From Lysinibacillus mangiferihumi (GTDB lineage Bacteria; Bacillota; Bacilli; Bacillales_A; Planococcaceae), in the NCBI RefSeq assembly GCF_003049665.1, contig NZ_PYWM01000002.1, forward strand, positions 281,611 through 345,610: 64,000 bases of DNA, in the 5' to 3' direction. The position numbers and the translations under genes are program-made. Each line of letters opens with the position of its first letter. Within the stretch, counting starts at the first letter, position 1. Positions 43,861-53,438 of the stretch are shown piece by piece. The notes beneath the pieces are model-generated. The model had not been told where the DNA came from. It saw only the letters and a list, made by a program, of their open reading frames with translations, and did no database searches.

Positions 43861-45309
43861 ATGGATTTACAAGAATTTGAAGAACTTTGGATTACCCTAA
43901 ATGAATTATATAGTGCAAATCGCTATTTAGAATATATCGAGTTAAGCAGTCCCGCTATTGAAAGTGCCAATGCACTAGCGTTGTATGATAAGGCAATGCA
44001 TCTATTGCGCTATAGCTGTATGAGCTATTATCAAGTGGGCGATCTACAAATATCCATCAATTTATTAGAAAAATACCGCGAACTGACTTTTTTATATGGG
44101 AATGATATTGACGTAATTCAATATTATTCACTTGCCTCCATTTATTGGGGAACGTTCGGACAACAAAAAAAATCCGAAGAGCTTTTAATGAAAGGGCTAG
44201 AAATTGCAGAGCGTATTCAACATATTGAAAGCATGGGGAAAATTTATAACAATCTAAGTGGTTTAGAAATTGAACTCGGTAAATATGCAAAGGCAAAGCG
44301 ACTTGCCTTAAAAAGCTTATTCTATACGAATGAATTTGATTTGAAACACGATCCCCCCTATAAGGGTATTATACATGCCAAGACTAATTTAGCTATCGCC
44401 CATATTTGGCTGGAGGAATTTGAAGAAGCGAATACGCTCTTACAGGAATTATTGATGACAATAAAAGACCCTCCTTATAATAAGGCACAATTAGAGGTGT
44501 TTAATGCGCAAGCACTACTATATGAAAAACAGGGTCGTATTGGTGAAGCAATTGATATGTACCAAAAAGCAAAGCATTATGCATTGCAAAATAATGATCT
44601 ATCTTTGTTACAGACAATTTACAATTCATTAGTTAAGCTTATTGAAGAACAAGGGAATAAAATTATTTTAAGCGCTGTACAAAAGGAATATATTAATATT
44701 TTATTAGAAATACAAAGGGAGAATTATACCCAAGTACTATTCGAAATGGAGTATAACGATCAGAAAAAACACTTTGAGCGAACTTCCTATATAGATCCGC
44801 TTACAAATATTTATAACCGACGTTATTTTGATGAACAGGCGAAAGAAATGGTGAAAAGTGCAGCGAGCAATCAAAAGCTACTAGCTCTCTTGATGATTGA
44901 TTTAGATCACTTTAAATCAATCAATGATTCAAATGGTCATTTATTTGGAGACGATGCATTATCCATTACAGCGACCACATTGCAGCAGTTTTTTCAACCG
45001 TACGAAGCCATTGTCGCACGTTTTGGTGGTGATGAATTTATTGTTCTCCTTCATCTAAGAGAAGGGGAGTCAATCTCTATAATAGCTCAAAATCTATATC
45101 ATTCATTAACTTCACTGGCATTGACAGTCAATGAAACTGTCGTGCAATTAGAATTTAGTATAGGTGTAAGCACGAATGAACATGGTTATATTACGCAACT
45201 CGAACAATTAATCCATAATGCTGATAGTGCACTTTATGCATCAAAACGGAATGGACGTAACCAAATAACACTCTATAACCAATATAACGATGCGGGAAAT
45301 AGTAAATAA
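43861..45309 (+). CDS. TPR-repeat diguanylate cyclase
   Basis: A 482-residue cytoplasmic protein. Residues ~1-290 are TPR-like helical hairpins (e.g. IYNNLSGLEIELGKYAKAKR, NAQALLYEKQGRIGEAIDMY), followed by a GGDEF domain (RFGGDEFIVL at ~385) with DPLTNIYNRRYFDE and LLMIDLDHFKSINDSNGH. The catalytic GGDEF is intact, so it should make c-di-GMP. The RxxD inhibitory site is not visible five residues before GGDEF, so product inhibition may be absent. TPR repeats presumably sense a protein or peptide partner. AGGAGGATG upstream. Confidence 0.92.
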   Translation: MDLQEFEELWITLNELYSANRYLEYIELSSPAIESANALALYDKAMHLLRYSCMSYYQVGDLQISINLLEKYRELTFLYGNDIDVIQYYSLASIYWGTFGQQKKSEELLMKGLEIAERIQHIESMGKIYNNLSGLEIELGKYAKAKRLALKSLFYTNEFDLKHDPPYKGIIHAKTNLAIAHIWLEEFEEANTLLQELLMTIKDPPYNKAQLEVFNAQALLYEKQGRIGEAIDMYQKAKHYALQNNDLSLLQTIYNSLVKLIEEQGNKIILSAVQKEYINILLEIQRENYTQVLFEMEYNDQKKHFERTSYIDPLTNIYNRRYFDEQAKEMVKSAASNQKLLALLMIDLDHFKSINDSNGHLFGDDALSITATTLQQFFQPYEAIVARFGGDEFIVLLHLREGESISIIAQNLYHSLTSLALTVNETVVQLEFSIGVSTNEHGYITQLEQLIHNADSALYASKRNGRNQITLYNQYNDAGNSK

Positions 45310-45380
45310 AGGAAAATGTTTACTAGTCTGTACTTTCGATCGTGTATAAACATCCGTGACCTTTCAAAGGACAAAACAAT

Positions 45381-45412
45381 GTAAAACCTTACTAGTAGGT
45401 GTAAGGTTTTGT
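45381..45412. terminator. Hairpin after the GGDEF gene
   Basis: Stem GTAAAACCTTAC / GTAAGGTTTTGT with loop TAGTAGGT. The T run is short. The rest of the gap to 45645 holds a TTGACA-17-TGTAGT promoter-like pair near 45443 and two copies of AACGTCAGTAG (near 45552 and 45613), the latter possibly the -10 of an ECF-dependent promoter. Confidence 0.5.
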
Positions 45413-45645
45413 AAAGTCCATAAAAAGCGAGCGGATTTTTTGTTGACATAAAAACTATAGTTGAGTGTAGTACAGTGTGCTTCACTTCCTTGTGTTGCAC
45501 GTGATTCTACTATTCGCTTGCAAAGCAATTAAGCAGTAGTAATCAAGAGTTAACGTCAGTAGCAAGAGGACAAAATTTTTTTATCAATTGTGAATCGGAA
45601 GGTATTTGGTAAACGTCAGTAGTGTAGAAAGAAGGTGAGGCAGCA

Positions 45646-46161
45646 ATGGAGATTGAACAAATAATTGCAGAGCACGGGGATTATCTACTGAAGGTAGCCT
45701 ATCTATATGTGAAGAATGAAGCAACTGCAGAGGACATAGTTCAAGATGTGTTTATTGCCTTTTATCAAAAGCAACAGCAGTTTCGACAAGAATCATCTTT
45801 ACGTACATATTTGGTCAAAATGACAGTCAATCGCAGTCACGATTATTTACGCAGTTGGAAAAGTAAACGGCTGTCATTATTTGAGAAAATAGTAGGACGC
45901 ACAACGACCATTACGCCGGAAAAAGAATTGCTCGCTAAATCGACAAAACAGGAGCTAGTAGCAGCTTTATTCACTTTATCAGTGCCATACAGAGAAGTAC
46001 TAATTCTCTATTATTTTGAGGAAATGACCACTGTAGATATTGCCAAGCTAGTTCATTGCCCAGAAGCAACGATTCGAACAAGGTTGCAGCGGGCAAGAAA
46101 ACAACTAGCATCAATAATTGGTGACGATGATTGGGAGGTGTTACGTTATGAATCAATTTAA
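45646..46161 (+). CDS. ECF-type RNA polymerase sigma factor
   Basis: A 171-residue sigma-70 factor with only regions 2 and 4. Region 2: AEDIVQDVFIAFYQKQQQFR, LVKMTVNRSHDYLRSWKSKR. Region 4 helix-turn-helix: FEEMTTVDIAKLVHCPEATIRTRLQRARKQL. It is followed by an overlapping gene for a membrane protein that should be its anti-sigma factor. GAAGGTGAGG upstream of the ATG. Confidence 0.94.
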   Translation: MEIEQIIAEHGDYLLKVAYLYVKNEATAEDIVQDVFIAFYQKQQQFRQESSLRTYLVKMTVNRSHDYLRSWKSKRLSLFEKIVGRTTTITPEKELLAKSTKQELVAALFTLSVPYREVLILYYFEEMTTVDIAKLVHCPEATIRTRLQRARKQLASIIGDDDWEVLRYESI

Positions 46162-46816
46162 AAAAAACGTGTTAAATGAGCTACAGCATGTAAAGCTATC
46201 CGCTGAAAAAAAGCAACAGATTGCACAAAAAGCTAGGAGTAGAAATAGACAAAAACAGAATAGCCAGCGGCAGTATCGTATTGTGTTAGCGACATTTACA
46301 TTGCTTGCCATTGGTTTTAGCGTCCTTGTCACACTAAAAACGGAACATCCTACAAGGACAATGCAAGGAGCGACTTTACAGCAAGAGACAAATAGATGGA
46401 GCTTATGGATGCTGTTAGAGCATGATTGGATAAAAGGACTAGTGCTCTTAAGTTTATTTGTCACTATCGCATTGTGGATCAAGCGTATATTGCTAAAAAA
46501 AGGATATGGCTTGCCAGTATGTATGGCGTGTGGAGAAGTATGGACGGCTAAGCTAGTCCGAAAATATTATTGGAAAAATGGCCAAATGTCTTGTCCACAT
46601 TGTCAAAAAGTACATTACCGCACAAAAAAGTCGGTACAATTAAACGCATTCACTAATTTACCTATACCATTTATGGTTTTTATCAATTATTTCTTTAGTA
46701 ATCTTTTAATGGGTATTAGTTTTTATATTGTAAGTGTAGCAATTTATCTTTATATTTTAATTCCTGTTGTCATAAAACTACAGGAAGATGACCCTAGCAA
46801 TGAACCCTTGTGGTAA
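46148..46816 (+). CDS. Probable anti-sigma factor with CxxC-x20-CxxC module
   Basis: A 222-residue membrane protein, ATG 46148 with GGGAGGTG upstream, overlapping the sigma gene by 14 bases. N-terminal ~30 residues (MNQFKKNVLNEL..LSAEKKQQIAQKA) look like anti-sigma cytoplasmic ends, then a first membrane segment (~48-68) and a second (~97-117). A zinc-ribbon-like CMAC..CPHC pair follows, with exactly 20 residues between the CxxC motifs (the cxxc_20_cxxc family), and two further hydrophobic segments near the end. The fusion of anti-sigma and CxxC-x20-CxxC parts is inferred from position and motifs. Confidence 0.72.
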   Translation: MNQFKKNVLNELQHVKLSAEKKQQIAQKARSRNRQKQNSQRQYRIVLATFTLLAIGFSVLVTLKTEHPTRTMQGATLQQETNRWSLWMLLEHDWIKGLVLLSLFVTIALWIKRILLKKGYGLPVCMACGEVWTAKLVRKYYWKNGQMSCPHCQKVHYRTKKSVQLNAFTNLPIPFMVFINYFFSNLLMGISFYIVSVAIYLYILIPVVIKLQEDDPSNEPLW

Positions 46817-46876
46817 GTTTTTAAAGGACGATACGAAATATAAAAGTCTCTTTTTATATGAATTTGTCAAAATCGA

Positions 46877-46905
46877 TTGACAACTGTTTTTATTTGCTTT
46901 ATCTT
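46877..46905 (+). promoter_or_regulatory. bioY promoter
   Basis: -35 TTGACA (46877-46882), 17-base spacer, -10 TATCTT (46900-46905). Confidence 0.8.
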
Positions 46906-46906
46906 T

Positions 46907-46937
46907 TGGTTAACCTATTTTAAAGATAGGTTAACTA
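46907..46937 (+). promoter_or_regulatory. BirA-type operator upstream of bioY
   Basis: Inverted repeat TGGTTAACCTA (46907-46917) / TAGGTTAACTA (46927-46937), 10 of 11 bases symmetric. It directly follows the -10, so binding would block the start site. The half-site resembles BirA boxes of Firmicute biotin genes. Confidence 0.8.
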
Positions 46938-46952
46938 AAGGGGGATTTTCGT

Positions 46953-47504
46953 TTGAAGAAGAGTAGTACTTACAATTATGTGTTAGCGGCATTCGGAGCG
47001 GCTATTATCGCAGTTCTTGCACAGGTTACGATACCGCTACCATTGATTCCAATTACAGGACAAACTTTAGCAGTAGGCTTAGTTGTCACAATATTAGGTA
47101 CAAAGCTTGGTACACTATCTGTACTTGTATATATTTTACTTGGCACAGCAGGAATACCTGTATTTAGTGGTATGTCAGGGGGATATGGTATTATCATAGG
47201 TCCAACAGGCGGATATATTGTAGGCTTCCTTGCAGCGGCTGTTTTAATGGGGGTATACTTAGATAAATTTGGTATTACTTATGTACAAGCAATGATTGCC
47301 AATATTATCGGCATGGTTGTAACATTGGCATTCGGTACAGTATGGTTAAAAATTGTTGGTGATTTAACATGGACTGCAGCATTTATGGGAGGAGCCGCAC
47401 CATTTATTATTGTGGGTGTTGTGAAAGCAGTACTTGCTGCATGGCTTGGTGTTGTTGTACGTCGACGCTTAGTAAGTGCACATTTAATTGAAGCAGTAGC
47501 ATAG
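46953..47504 (+). CDS. bioY: Biotin transporter BioY
   Basis: A 183-residue integral membrane S-component of the biotin ECF transporter with six membrane segments. The signature TIPLPLIPITGQTLAVGLVV (residues ~25-45) and GILLGTAGIPVFSGMSGGYG are typical BioY motifs. TTG start at 46953 with AAGGGGGA upstream. Regulated by the BirA-like operator, so it should be induced by biotin shortage. The next gene starts 13 bases after its stop. Confidence 0.96.
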   Translation: MKKSSTYNYVLAAFGAAIIAVLAQVTIPLPLIPITGQTLAVGLVVTILGTKLGTLSVLVYILLGTAGIPVFSGMSGGYGIIIGPTGGYIVGFLAAAVLMGVYLDKFGITYVQAMIANIIGMVVTLAFGTVWLKIVGDLTWTAAFMGGAAPFIIVGVVKAVLAAWLGVVVRRRLVSAHLIEAVA

Positions 47505-47517
47505 GGGGTTATAAAGG

Positions 47518-49101
47518 ATGGCAACGCTTTGGACAGGTGGAACAATTTATACGATGGAACGAGCTGGTGAAACAGTTGAAGCTGTTCTTGAGAAGGACGG
47601 AAAAATTGTGGCAGTAGGAACGGTAGATACCCTATTACCACAGGCAACTACTATCCAGCATTTGCAAGGGAACGTTATGTACCCAGGATTTGTCGATAGC
47701 CATTTACATATTATTGGCTATGGAGAGAAGTTACTGCATATAGATGTTTCAAACGTAACTAGTAAGGATGAGCTGCTCCATATCATTGGTGCGCGTATGG
47801 AAGGCGTTTCTGCAGAGCAATGGGTTGTTGCCATTGGTATGAATGAAACAGCGTATACAGAGCCCATTTTTCCAACTTTGTCAGAGCTTGACGCACTTGG
47901 TGAAGCCCATTTAATTATTAAACGAAGCTGCCATCATTTAATTTTAGCTAATTCTAAAGCACTTGCATTTGCAGGGATTACTAATGAATCACCTTCTCCA
48001 GAAGGTGGCATTATTGAAAAAAAACAAGGTCAATTAACAGGAGTTTTAAAAGATACAGCATTGTACTTGATTGTTAACAACATGCCTTATTATACGCCTG
48101 CATATATAGAGGAAGCGCTTCAAAAATCTGTTGCATCTCTTCAATCTTATGGTTTAGTTGGAGGGCATTCAGAAGATTTAAGCTACTTTGGGCCACCGAG
48201 TCAACCAATTCAAGCTTTTCGTAAAATTGTGGATGCCGAAAAATCTTTTAAAGTGCATTTATTACAGCACCATTCCGTTTTTGAGGAAGTTGCTTTGTTA
48301 AAGGAACAATCAACGCCGTATGTGGAATTTGGTGCTATGAAAATATTCGTCGATGGTGCTTTTGGTGGCTATACTGCCGCACTGCGTGAGCCTTATTGTG
48401 ATGATCCAGATAATTATGGCATACTTGTACATTCGACAGCACAATTAGAGCAATATGTGCAACTTGCACGGCGCTATGGACAAACAGTAGCTGTGCACGC
48501 AATCGGAGATTTAGCCATTGAGACAATACTAAATGTTTTCGCGGCATATCCACCTCTTGAGGGGCAATTAGATCGTTTAATTCATTGTAGCCTAGTTGAT
48601 GAAGCGATTTTAGACAAGTTGGCAGTATTACCGATAGCCGTAGATATGCAACCACAGTTTGTACAAGGCGAATATTTCGCTGAAATAGTAAAATTAGGTG
48701 AGAAACGTTCACAAGGTCTACATCCACTAAAATCTCTTTTAGATAGAGGGCTGATTGTAGCAGGAGGTAGTGATGCACCCATTGAAGTGCCGAATCCGTT
48801 ATACGGAATTTATGCTGCCGTGGCAAGACGAAATTTTGGAGAGAGTCATGAAGGCTTTGGTCCTCAGGAGAAAATTTCACGCTTTGAAGCGGTGCGTTTG
48901 TATACAGTTGGGTCTGCTGAAATCATCGGTCAGGAGCATAGGCGAGGTAAGATAAAAGAAGGATTTAGTGCTGATTTTACCGTGTTCGACGATGATATTT
49001 TTACAGTTGATATTGAAAAAATCCCACATATTCAAGTTGCATATACAGTTGTCGATGGTCGTATCGTTTATGAACAGACAAAAAATCGTTGTGAGGCATA
49101 G
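47518..49101 (+). CDS. YtcJ-type amidohydrolase
   Basis: A 527-residue metal-dependent hydrolase of the Amidohydro_3 family. VMYPGFVDSHLHIIGYG carries the HxH metal ligands (residues ~60-70), the middle has MKIFVDGAFGGYTAALREPY, HAIGD (metal His) and GGSDAPIEVPNPLYGI the final Asp ligand. Relatives include YtcJ and exoenzyme-regulatory protein AepA; substrate unknown. Only 13 bases from bioY and no terminator between, so it shares the biotin-regulated transcript, a link that would suit an amide of biotin as substrate, though that is speculative. Confidence 0.88.
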   Translation: MATLWTGGTIYTMERAGETVEAVLEKDGKIVAVGTVDTLLPQATTIQHLQGNVMYPGFVDSHLHIIGYGEKLLHIDVSNVTSKDELLHIIGARMEGVSAEQWVVAIGMNETAYTEPIFPTLSELDALGEAHLIIKRSCHHLILANSKALAFAGITNESPSPEGGIIEKKQGQLTGVLKDTALYLIVNNMPYYTPAYIEEALQKSVASLQSYGLVGGHSEDLSYFGPPSQPIQAFRKIVDAEKSFKVHLLQHHSVFEEVALLKEQSTPYVEFGAMKIFVDGAFGGYTAALREPYCDDPDNYGILVHSTAQLEQYVQLARRYGQTVAVHAIGDLAIETILNVFAAYPPLEGQLDRLIHCSLVDEAILDKLAVLPIAVDMQPQFVQGEYFAEIVKLGEKRSQGLHPLKSLLDRGLIVAGGSDAPIEVPNPLYGIYAAVARRNFGESHEGFGPQEKISRFEAVRLYTVGSAEIIGQEHRRGKIKEGFSADFTVFDDDIFTVDIEKIPHIQVAYTVVDGRIVYEQTKNRCEA

Positions 49102-49118
49102 CCACACAACGATTTTTT
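49081..49118. terminator. Bidirectional terminator after the amidohydrolase
   Basis: Stem AAAAATCGTTGTG / CACAACGATTTTT containing the amidohydrolase stop codon in its loop; also serves the convergent 69-codon gene. Confidence 0.85.
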
Positions 49119-49128
49119 GATGTTTCTC

Positions 49129-49338
49129 CTATTGTCTTTTTGATAAATCGTGCACTTGTTCCTCCAAATCTCGGACACGTGTTGTCAGCTCATCCACATG
49201 TTGTTGTAGTGTGTCTCGAGAAGGAAGGACGGCTGTAGACTTTACATTTTTAATCATTTTTATCATAACGAAAAACATAGCAAGAAAAATGAGAAGAATA
49301 AAAATAGTACTAATGATGTCCCCAATATGTAGTTGCAA
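49129..49338 (-). CDS. Small membrane protein with coiled coil (DUF4083-like)
   Basis: A 69-residue protein: one membrane helix (residues 8-30, DIISTIFILLIFLAMFFVMI), a short basic linker, then a heptad coiled coil (LQQHVDELTTRVRDLEEQVH). Architecture fits DUF4083-type one-pass proteins, assigned by resemblance. Good ribosome site (GGAGGGGAA) upstream of ATG 49338. Confidence 0.7.
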   Translation of the reverse strand: MQLHIGDIISTIFILLIFLAMFFVMIKMIKNVKSTAVLPSRDTLQQHVDELTTRVRDLEEQVHDLSKRQ

Positions 49339-49645
49339 CTGGATTTCCCCTCCTAATTTTATTTGCTATCTGTATTTACTGGATGGGCAAGTAAAAAGTT
49401 TCAATTTTTTAACGAGCATTGCATACAAATATGACAATTGCCTCAAATAAAGGCATAAATGAATGCTACAGATGTTTGGATGGGCTTACAAGTCGCAAGA
49501 AAAGTCTGGGCAGCTGTATTTGATAACATTTTCTATGTTGAAAGTAAATTGAATTACAATATCTATCATACGCTATAAGGAGAATTAAAAACGGATAGCA
49601 AATTGTCAAACAGGAAATGGGACAGTACGAAATTGGGGTGAGGGA

Positions 49646-51415
49646 ATGCAAAAAGCACGTCAAATTTTGCGACAAGCCATCTATAACATTTATACGTATC
49701 GCATCGACTATATACGGGTTTTCGTTATGATTCGTGTATTTCAGTTTTCACTAGTAATACCGGTGTCAACACTCGTTTTTAATGTAATGCTAAATGTAAC
49801 GGGCTACACGCATATAACGGAACAAAATATACAAAGTTTTTTAATGCACCCCTTTGTCATAGCTATGATGTTCCTTTTAGTCATGGTCGTATTGCTCTTT
49901 ATTTACTATGAGATGGGTTTTCTGTTTATAATGGCTTTTAATCAGCAAAGGGGTACTCGTTATCGGTTTTTGACAATATGGCAACAACTAAATCGTAAAC
50001 TTCCTTATTTTTATAGCTTACAAGTACTTTATTTAATTGTCTATATAGCTCTTTTATTGCCCTTAGCTTCATTTTTACTCCCTCTTTGGCTAACACAGGG
50101 GATAGCTTTTCCACACTTTATGACAAATGAAATAATGGGTACACCTACAGGTAAAATACTGTATGCTGCTGTTGCTAGTATCTTAGTGATGGTTGGAATA
50201 AGGAGTATGTTGACATTGCCTATTTTTGCAATACAGCCGAAAATTTCACTAAGGCAATCATTTCTCCAAAGTTGGCGTTTTTCAAGACGGGGCTTATTTA
50301 AACTACTTGTATTATTGGCAATGGTTTTAATGCTTCATTTATTACTTTTAATAGTTGTAACAGTAGTCGGTACACTACCACTATTTTTCCTGGAACGATT
50401 TATGCCAAGCGCAGCGCTGTTAACAGCAGGATTTACTTTGGCATTTCTTGAAATGGCCTTTATTGTGCTGTTTAGTCTGTTGCAAGCTATGTTTTCACAA
50501 GTCATGGTTGCGATTACGTATAATGCTCGTGTTTTGGCTCTAACAAGAAACGCTTATCAAAACAAACGCTATTTTCCTTTGCCAATAGTGCTTTGTGTTA
50601 TTTTTTCAATTTTAAGCATAATCAATATTTTTTCGTTAGAGAAAAGTGTGTACGCACCAGATACTAAAATTATTGCACATCGTGGTTATACAGCAGGCAA
50701 TGTGGAAAATACAATTAGCGGGCTTGTTAGTGCAGCGAATGCAGGTGCAGACTTAATTGAACTAGATATTCAGCAAACGGTAGATGGAGAATTTGTGGTC
50801 TTTCATGATCGTACATTAAGGCGTCTAGCAGGGAAAAATGGTGTTATTGCCAATATGACGCTAAGTGAATTAAAAACCATTACGATTTATGAGAATGGGA
50901 TGAGCGACAAAATTTCTTCATTGGATGATTTTATCGAAATTGCCAAGGCGCTAGATGTTACATTACTAATTGAGCTAAAAGTACATGGGAAAGAAAGAGA
51001 AGACCTATTGCCTCGATTAGTAGAAAAGTTACGCGCCTATAAAGTGCTCGATACGTACTATGTACAGTCCTCAGATGCGCAATTGATGACACAGTTAAAA
51101 AATATAACACCTCATTTGCGTGTAGGAATTGTTTATGCGCTGAATATTGGACCGATGGATCATTTAACTGTAGATTTCATTGCGTTAGAAGCATCGTGGG
51201 TGGACGAGAGCTTAATTGCAGAACTCAATGCTCAACATTTAGATTTGTTTATCTGGACTTTAAATAAGGATCGTTCTTTACAGGAATTTATTGAGAAAAA
51301 CGTTTCGGGCGTAATTACAGATCATCCAGATATAGCGTTAGAGATAAGAGCAAAACAAAGTGAACAGCAATACTTTCTACAGCGCGTCCTAAATCGATTA
51401 TCACTCATCTTTTAG
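49646..51415 (+). CDS. Membrane-anchored glycerophosphodiester phosphodiesterase
   Basis: A 589-residue protein with an N-terminal membrane domain of eight or so segments (about 20-330, GDPD-associated family) and a C-terminal GDPD TIM barrel. Catalytic motifs IAHRGYTAGNVENT (HR..EN), ELDIQQTVDGEFVVFHDRTL and the C-terminal GVITDHPD are intact. It should hydrolyse glycerophosphodiesters or lipoteichoic-type polymers on the outside of the membrane. ATG 49646 with GGGGTGAGGG upstream. Not in an obvious operon. Confidence 0.94.
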   Translation: MQKARQILRQAIYNIYTYRIDYIRVFVMIRVFQFSLVIPVSTLVFNVMLNVTGYTHITEQNIQSFLMHPFVIAMMFLLVMVVLLFIYYEMGFLFIMAFNQQRGTRYRFLTIWQQLNRKLPYFYSLQVLYLIVYIALLLPLASFLLPLWLTQGIAFPHFMTNEIMGTPTGKILYAAVASILVMVGIRSMLTLPIFAIQPKISLRQSFLQSWRFSRRGLFKLLVLLAMVLMLHLLLLIVVTVVGTLPLFFLERFMPSAALLTAGFTLAFLEMAFIVLFSLLQAMFSQVMVAITYNARVLALTRNAYQNKRYFPLPIVLCVIFSILSIINIFSLEKSVYAPDTKIIAHRGYTAGNVENTISGLVSAANAGADLIELDIQQTVDGEFVVFHDRTLRRLAGKNGVIANMTLSELKTITIYENGMSDKISSLDDFIEIAKALDVTLLIELKVHGKEREDLLPRLVEKLRAYKVLDTYYVQSSDAQLMTQLKNITPHLRVGIVYALNIGPMDHLTVDFIALEASWVDESLIAELNAQHLDLFIWTLNKDRSLQEFIEKNVSGVITDHPDIALEIRAKQSEQQYFLQRVLNRLSLIF

Positions 51416-51539
51416 CTTTATTAAGTTGCAATTATTCTCTTTTGAAAAGTTTTTGAAAATAATATGGTAATAATGTAACCATTTCCTTTTACAATCGACT
51501 ACTTCAATGAACTCGTGAAATGAAGGAGATGTATTTTTT

Positions 51540-52478
51540 ATGAAAATGACAAAGGTTGTGCCATTTGCAATGACAGCATTATTACTAGGGGGCGTTGCAA
51601 TCGCTCCAACTGCATCAGCAAATGAAGGAGAAGCAGTTGTCACAAATGCCCAACAGGATGAACAAACGCCACAAGTGCAGCCGGTTTTTATTAAAGTAGC
51701 TGGTACAATTGAAAGCGTGGAAGAACGTAATAATGCAACGTATTACACAACGAAAGATGGCGAAAATACGAACGTCTTTGTCGTAAATAAGGACACACTT
51801 ATTTTTGATAATACGGGGAAAGAAGTAAAGCTACAAAAAGGTGATAAAGTAACAGCATATACGTATGCAAATAAGCCAATGCTGATGATATATCCACCAC
51901 AGTATAATCCAGAAGTTATAATCGTGGAAACAAAGGAAATGGGTAGTGTCACTGTTGACTTTTTCAATAAGGATTTAGTCAATACGGATAACAGTTTAAA
52001 ATTAAATGTTGGCAAAGAAACGGTGGTCCAAAGCCAATCAGCTAAAGAAGTCTCAGCTAAAGATTTAGCACAACAACATTTACTTGTGTTCTATACAATT
52101 ACAACAAGAAGTATTCCTGCACAAACAACGCCAACAAAAGTCATTGTGTTAGATGCTACAGCGAAAGAACAAGGTGAAGTAACTGAGGAAGCTTCAGCTA
52201 ATGCAGCAGTACAAGAAATTATTAAAACAGATTTTTATGAAGTGGATGGTACAACAATGGTGCCACTACGTCTAATTGCAGAAGAACTAGGCTTTAAAGT
52301 AGAATCAACTGGTACTGGCGCAATTGTTTCAAAAGGGGCGCTATCCTACACAATTACACGTGGTGAAAAAGCATACGGCTACAATAAAGCACTTCGTTAC
52401 TTTAAAGTAGCACCTGCGTTATTAGAACCAACGAAAACTTATGTACCTATTGAATTTTTTGAAGAATTAATGCAATAA
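51540..52478 (+). CDS. Secreted stalk-domain (Cu amine oxidase N-like) protein
   Basis: A 312-residue exported protein. Signal peptide (residues 1-28, cut near SANEGEA). The C-terminal ~75 residues match the copper amine oxidase N-terminal-like stalk domain, DGTTMVPLRLIAEELGFKVE..EFFEEL. Such domains occur in many Firmicute surface proteins as a structural or wall-associated fold; copper chemistry is not implied. Middle part is beta-rich and not recognised. AAGGAGAT 10 bases upstream of ATG 51540; a terminator follows. Confidence 0.82.
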   Translation: MKMTKVVPFAMTALLLGGVAIAPTASANEGEAVVTNAQQDEQTPQVQPVFIKVAGTIESVEERNNATYYTTKDGENTNVFVVNKDTLIFDNTGKEVKLQKGDKVTAYTYANKPMLMIYPPQYNPEVIIVETKEMGSVTVDFFNKDLVNTDNSLKLNVGKETVVQSQSAKEVSAKDLAQQHLLVFYTITTRSIPAQTTPTKVIVLDATAKEQGEVTEEASANAAVQEIIKTDFYEVDGTTMVPLRLIAEELGFKVESTGTGAIVSKGALSYTITRGEKAYGYNKALRYFKVAPALLEPTKTYVPIEFFEELMQ

Positions 52479-52484
52479 CATGTC

Positions 52485-52520
52485 CCAAACCCCTCCAAAG
52501 TACAATGGAGGGGTTTTTTT
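52485..52520 (+). terminator. Stalk-protein gene terminator
   Basis: Stem AACCCCTCCA / TGGAGGGGTT with seven T. Confidence 0.88.
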
Positions 52521-52634
52521 ACTTTATTAAAAAACTGAATATTCTAAATATTTTCGGTGCCTGGCACTTAAATCTATTTATTGGTAAAATAACAATAGAT
52601 TAGTAGAATTGAATCAAGAAGTAGGAGGAGAATA

Positions 52635-53438
52635 GTGAAAAAATTTTTGATAGTGCTACTTGCAGCATTTGTAGTATTAATGGTTAATCCATCAACATCC
52701 AAAGCGAAAGTAATCTATGACGGCGTAGAAATTGTCAAAGGGCAAACGGGGAAGCTAACGTTTTCGAAAGATGTAAAAGTGTATAAGAAAAATGCCAATG
52801 GTCAGTTTGAATCGATGTTAGTCAAAAAGGGAAATTACTTCCGTGTATATAATATTGAAAAATATAATAAACAAACATATTATTGGATGAGCTCTGGATA
52901 TCGTGTACAAGCAAGCGATTTAACTGTATTTAAAGCGATTCCGTTTGAACAACGTGTACAATTTTATCAAAATCCTGCCTATATGTGGATTAATAGAGAT
53001 AAACCGTTTTACTCGTTTTATAATGAGAGTGATAGTTTGGCAACGCATGCACACTCTTATTATACCTATCTAAATAAATGGGGTAATTTTATTTTTGAAC
53101 AGGGAGAACTTGTCAATACGTATAATATGAGTTTTGTAGGTGGCGGTATTGAAAAGCGAACAATTGATCCAACAGATATTCAACTAATCGAACCACAAGT
53201 TGTGAATAAAGATACATTATTTATTGTCACAAAAGATACGGTACAGCATATTAAACCATATTTAATTAACAATAACGATTACTATCAAAGACTTGCTCGT
53301 CCATTGCCAGCAGGTACTGTTCTTAAAAGTGTAGGTTTTAAAATTGGTAACTATTATGCGGTGACGTTTAATAGTGAATCTGACCTTTACAGCACATTTT
53401 TCGTTCCTGAAAGCTATGTAGTTGAAAAGGCGAATTAA
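52635..53438 (+). CDS. Secreted protein of unknown function
   Basis: A 267-residue exported protein. GTG start at 52635 with GTAGGAGGAG upstream, signal peptide (residues 1-24, ending TSKA-KV). The mature protein is rich in Tyr and Asn (KYNKQTYYWMSSGYRV, NNDYYQRLARPLPAG), with an SH3-like N-terminal stretch (FSKDVKVYKK...FESMLVKKGNYF). I cannot name a family. Its TAA stop codon is inside the first unit of array 3. Confidence 0.72.
   Translation: MKKFLIVLLAAFVVLMVNPSTSKAKVIYDGVEIVKGQTGKLTFSKDVKVYKKNANGQFESMLVKKGNYFRVYNIEKYNKQTYYWMSSGYRVQASDLTVFKAIPFEQRVQFYQNPAYMWINRDKPFYSFYNESDSLATHAHSYYTYLNKWGNFIFEQGELVNTYNMSFVGGGIEKRTIDPTDIQLIEPQVVNKDTLFIVTKDTVQHIKPYLINNNDYYQRLARPLPAGTVLKSVGFKIGNYYAVTFNSESDLYSTFFVPESYVVEKAN

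Noticed and set aside
48335..48880. 181-codon minus-strand frame inside the amidohydrolase gene
   Set aside because: Fully antisense to a conserved metal-dependent hydrolase; low-complexity mirror of the real codons.
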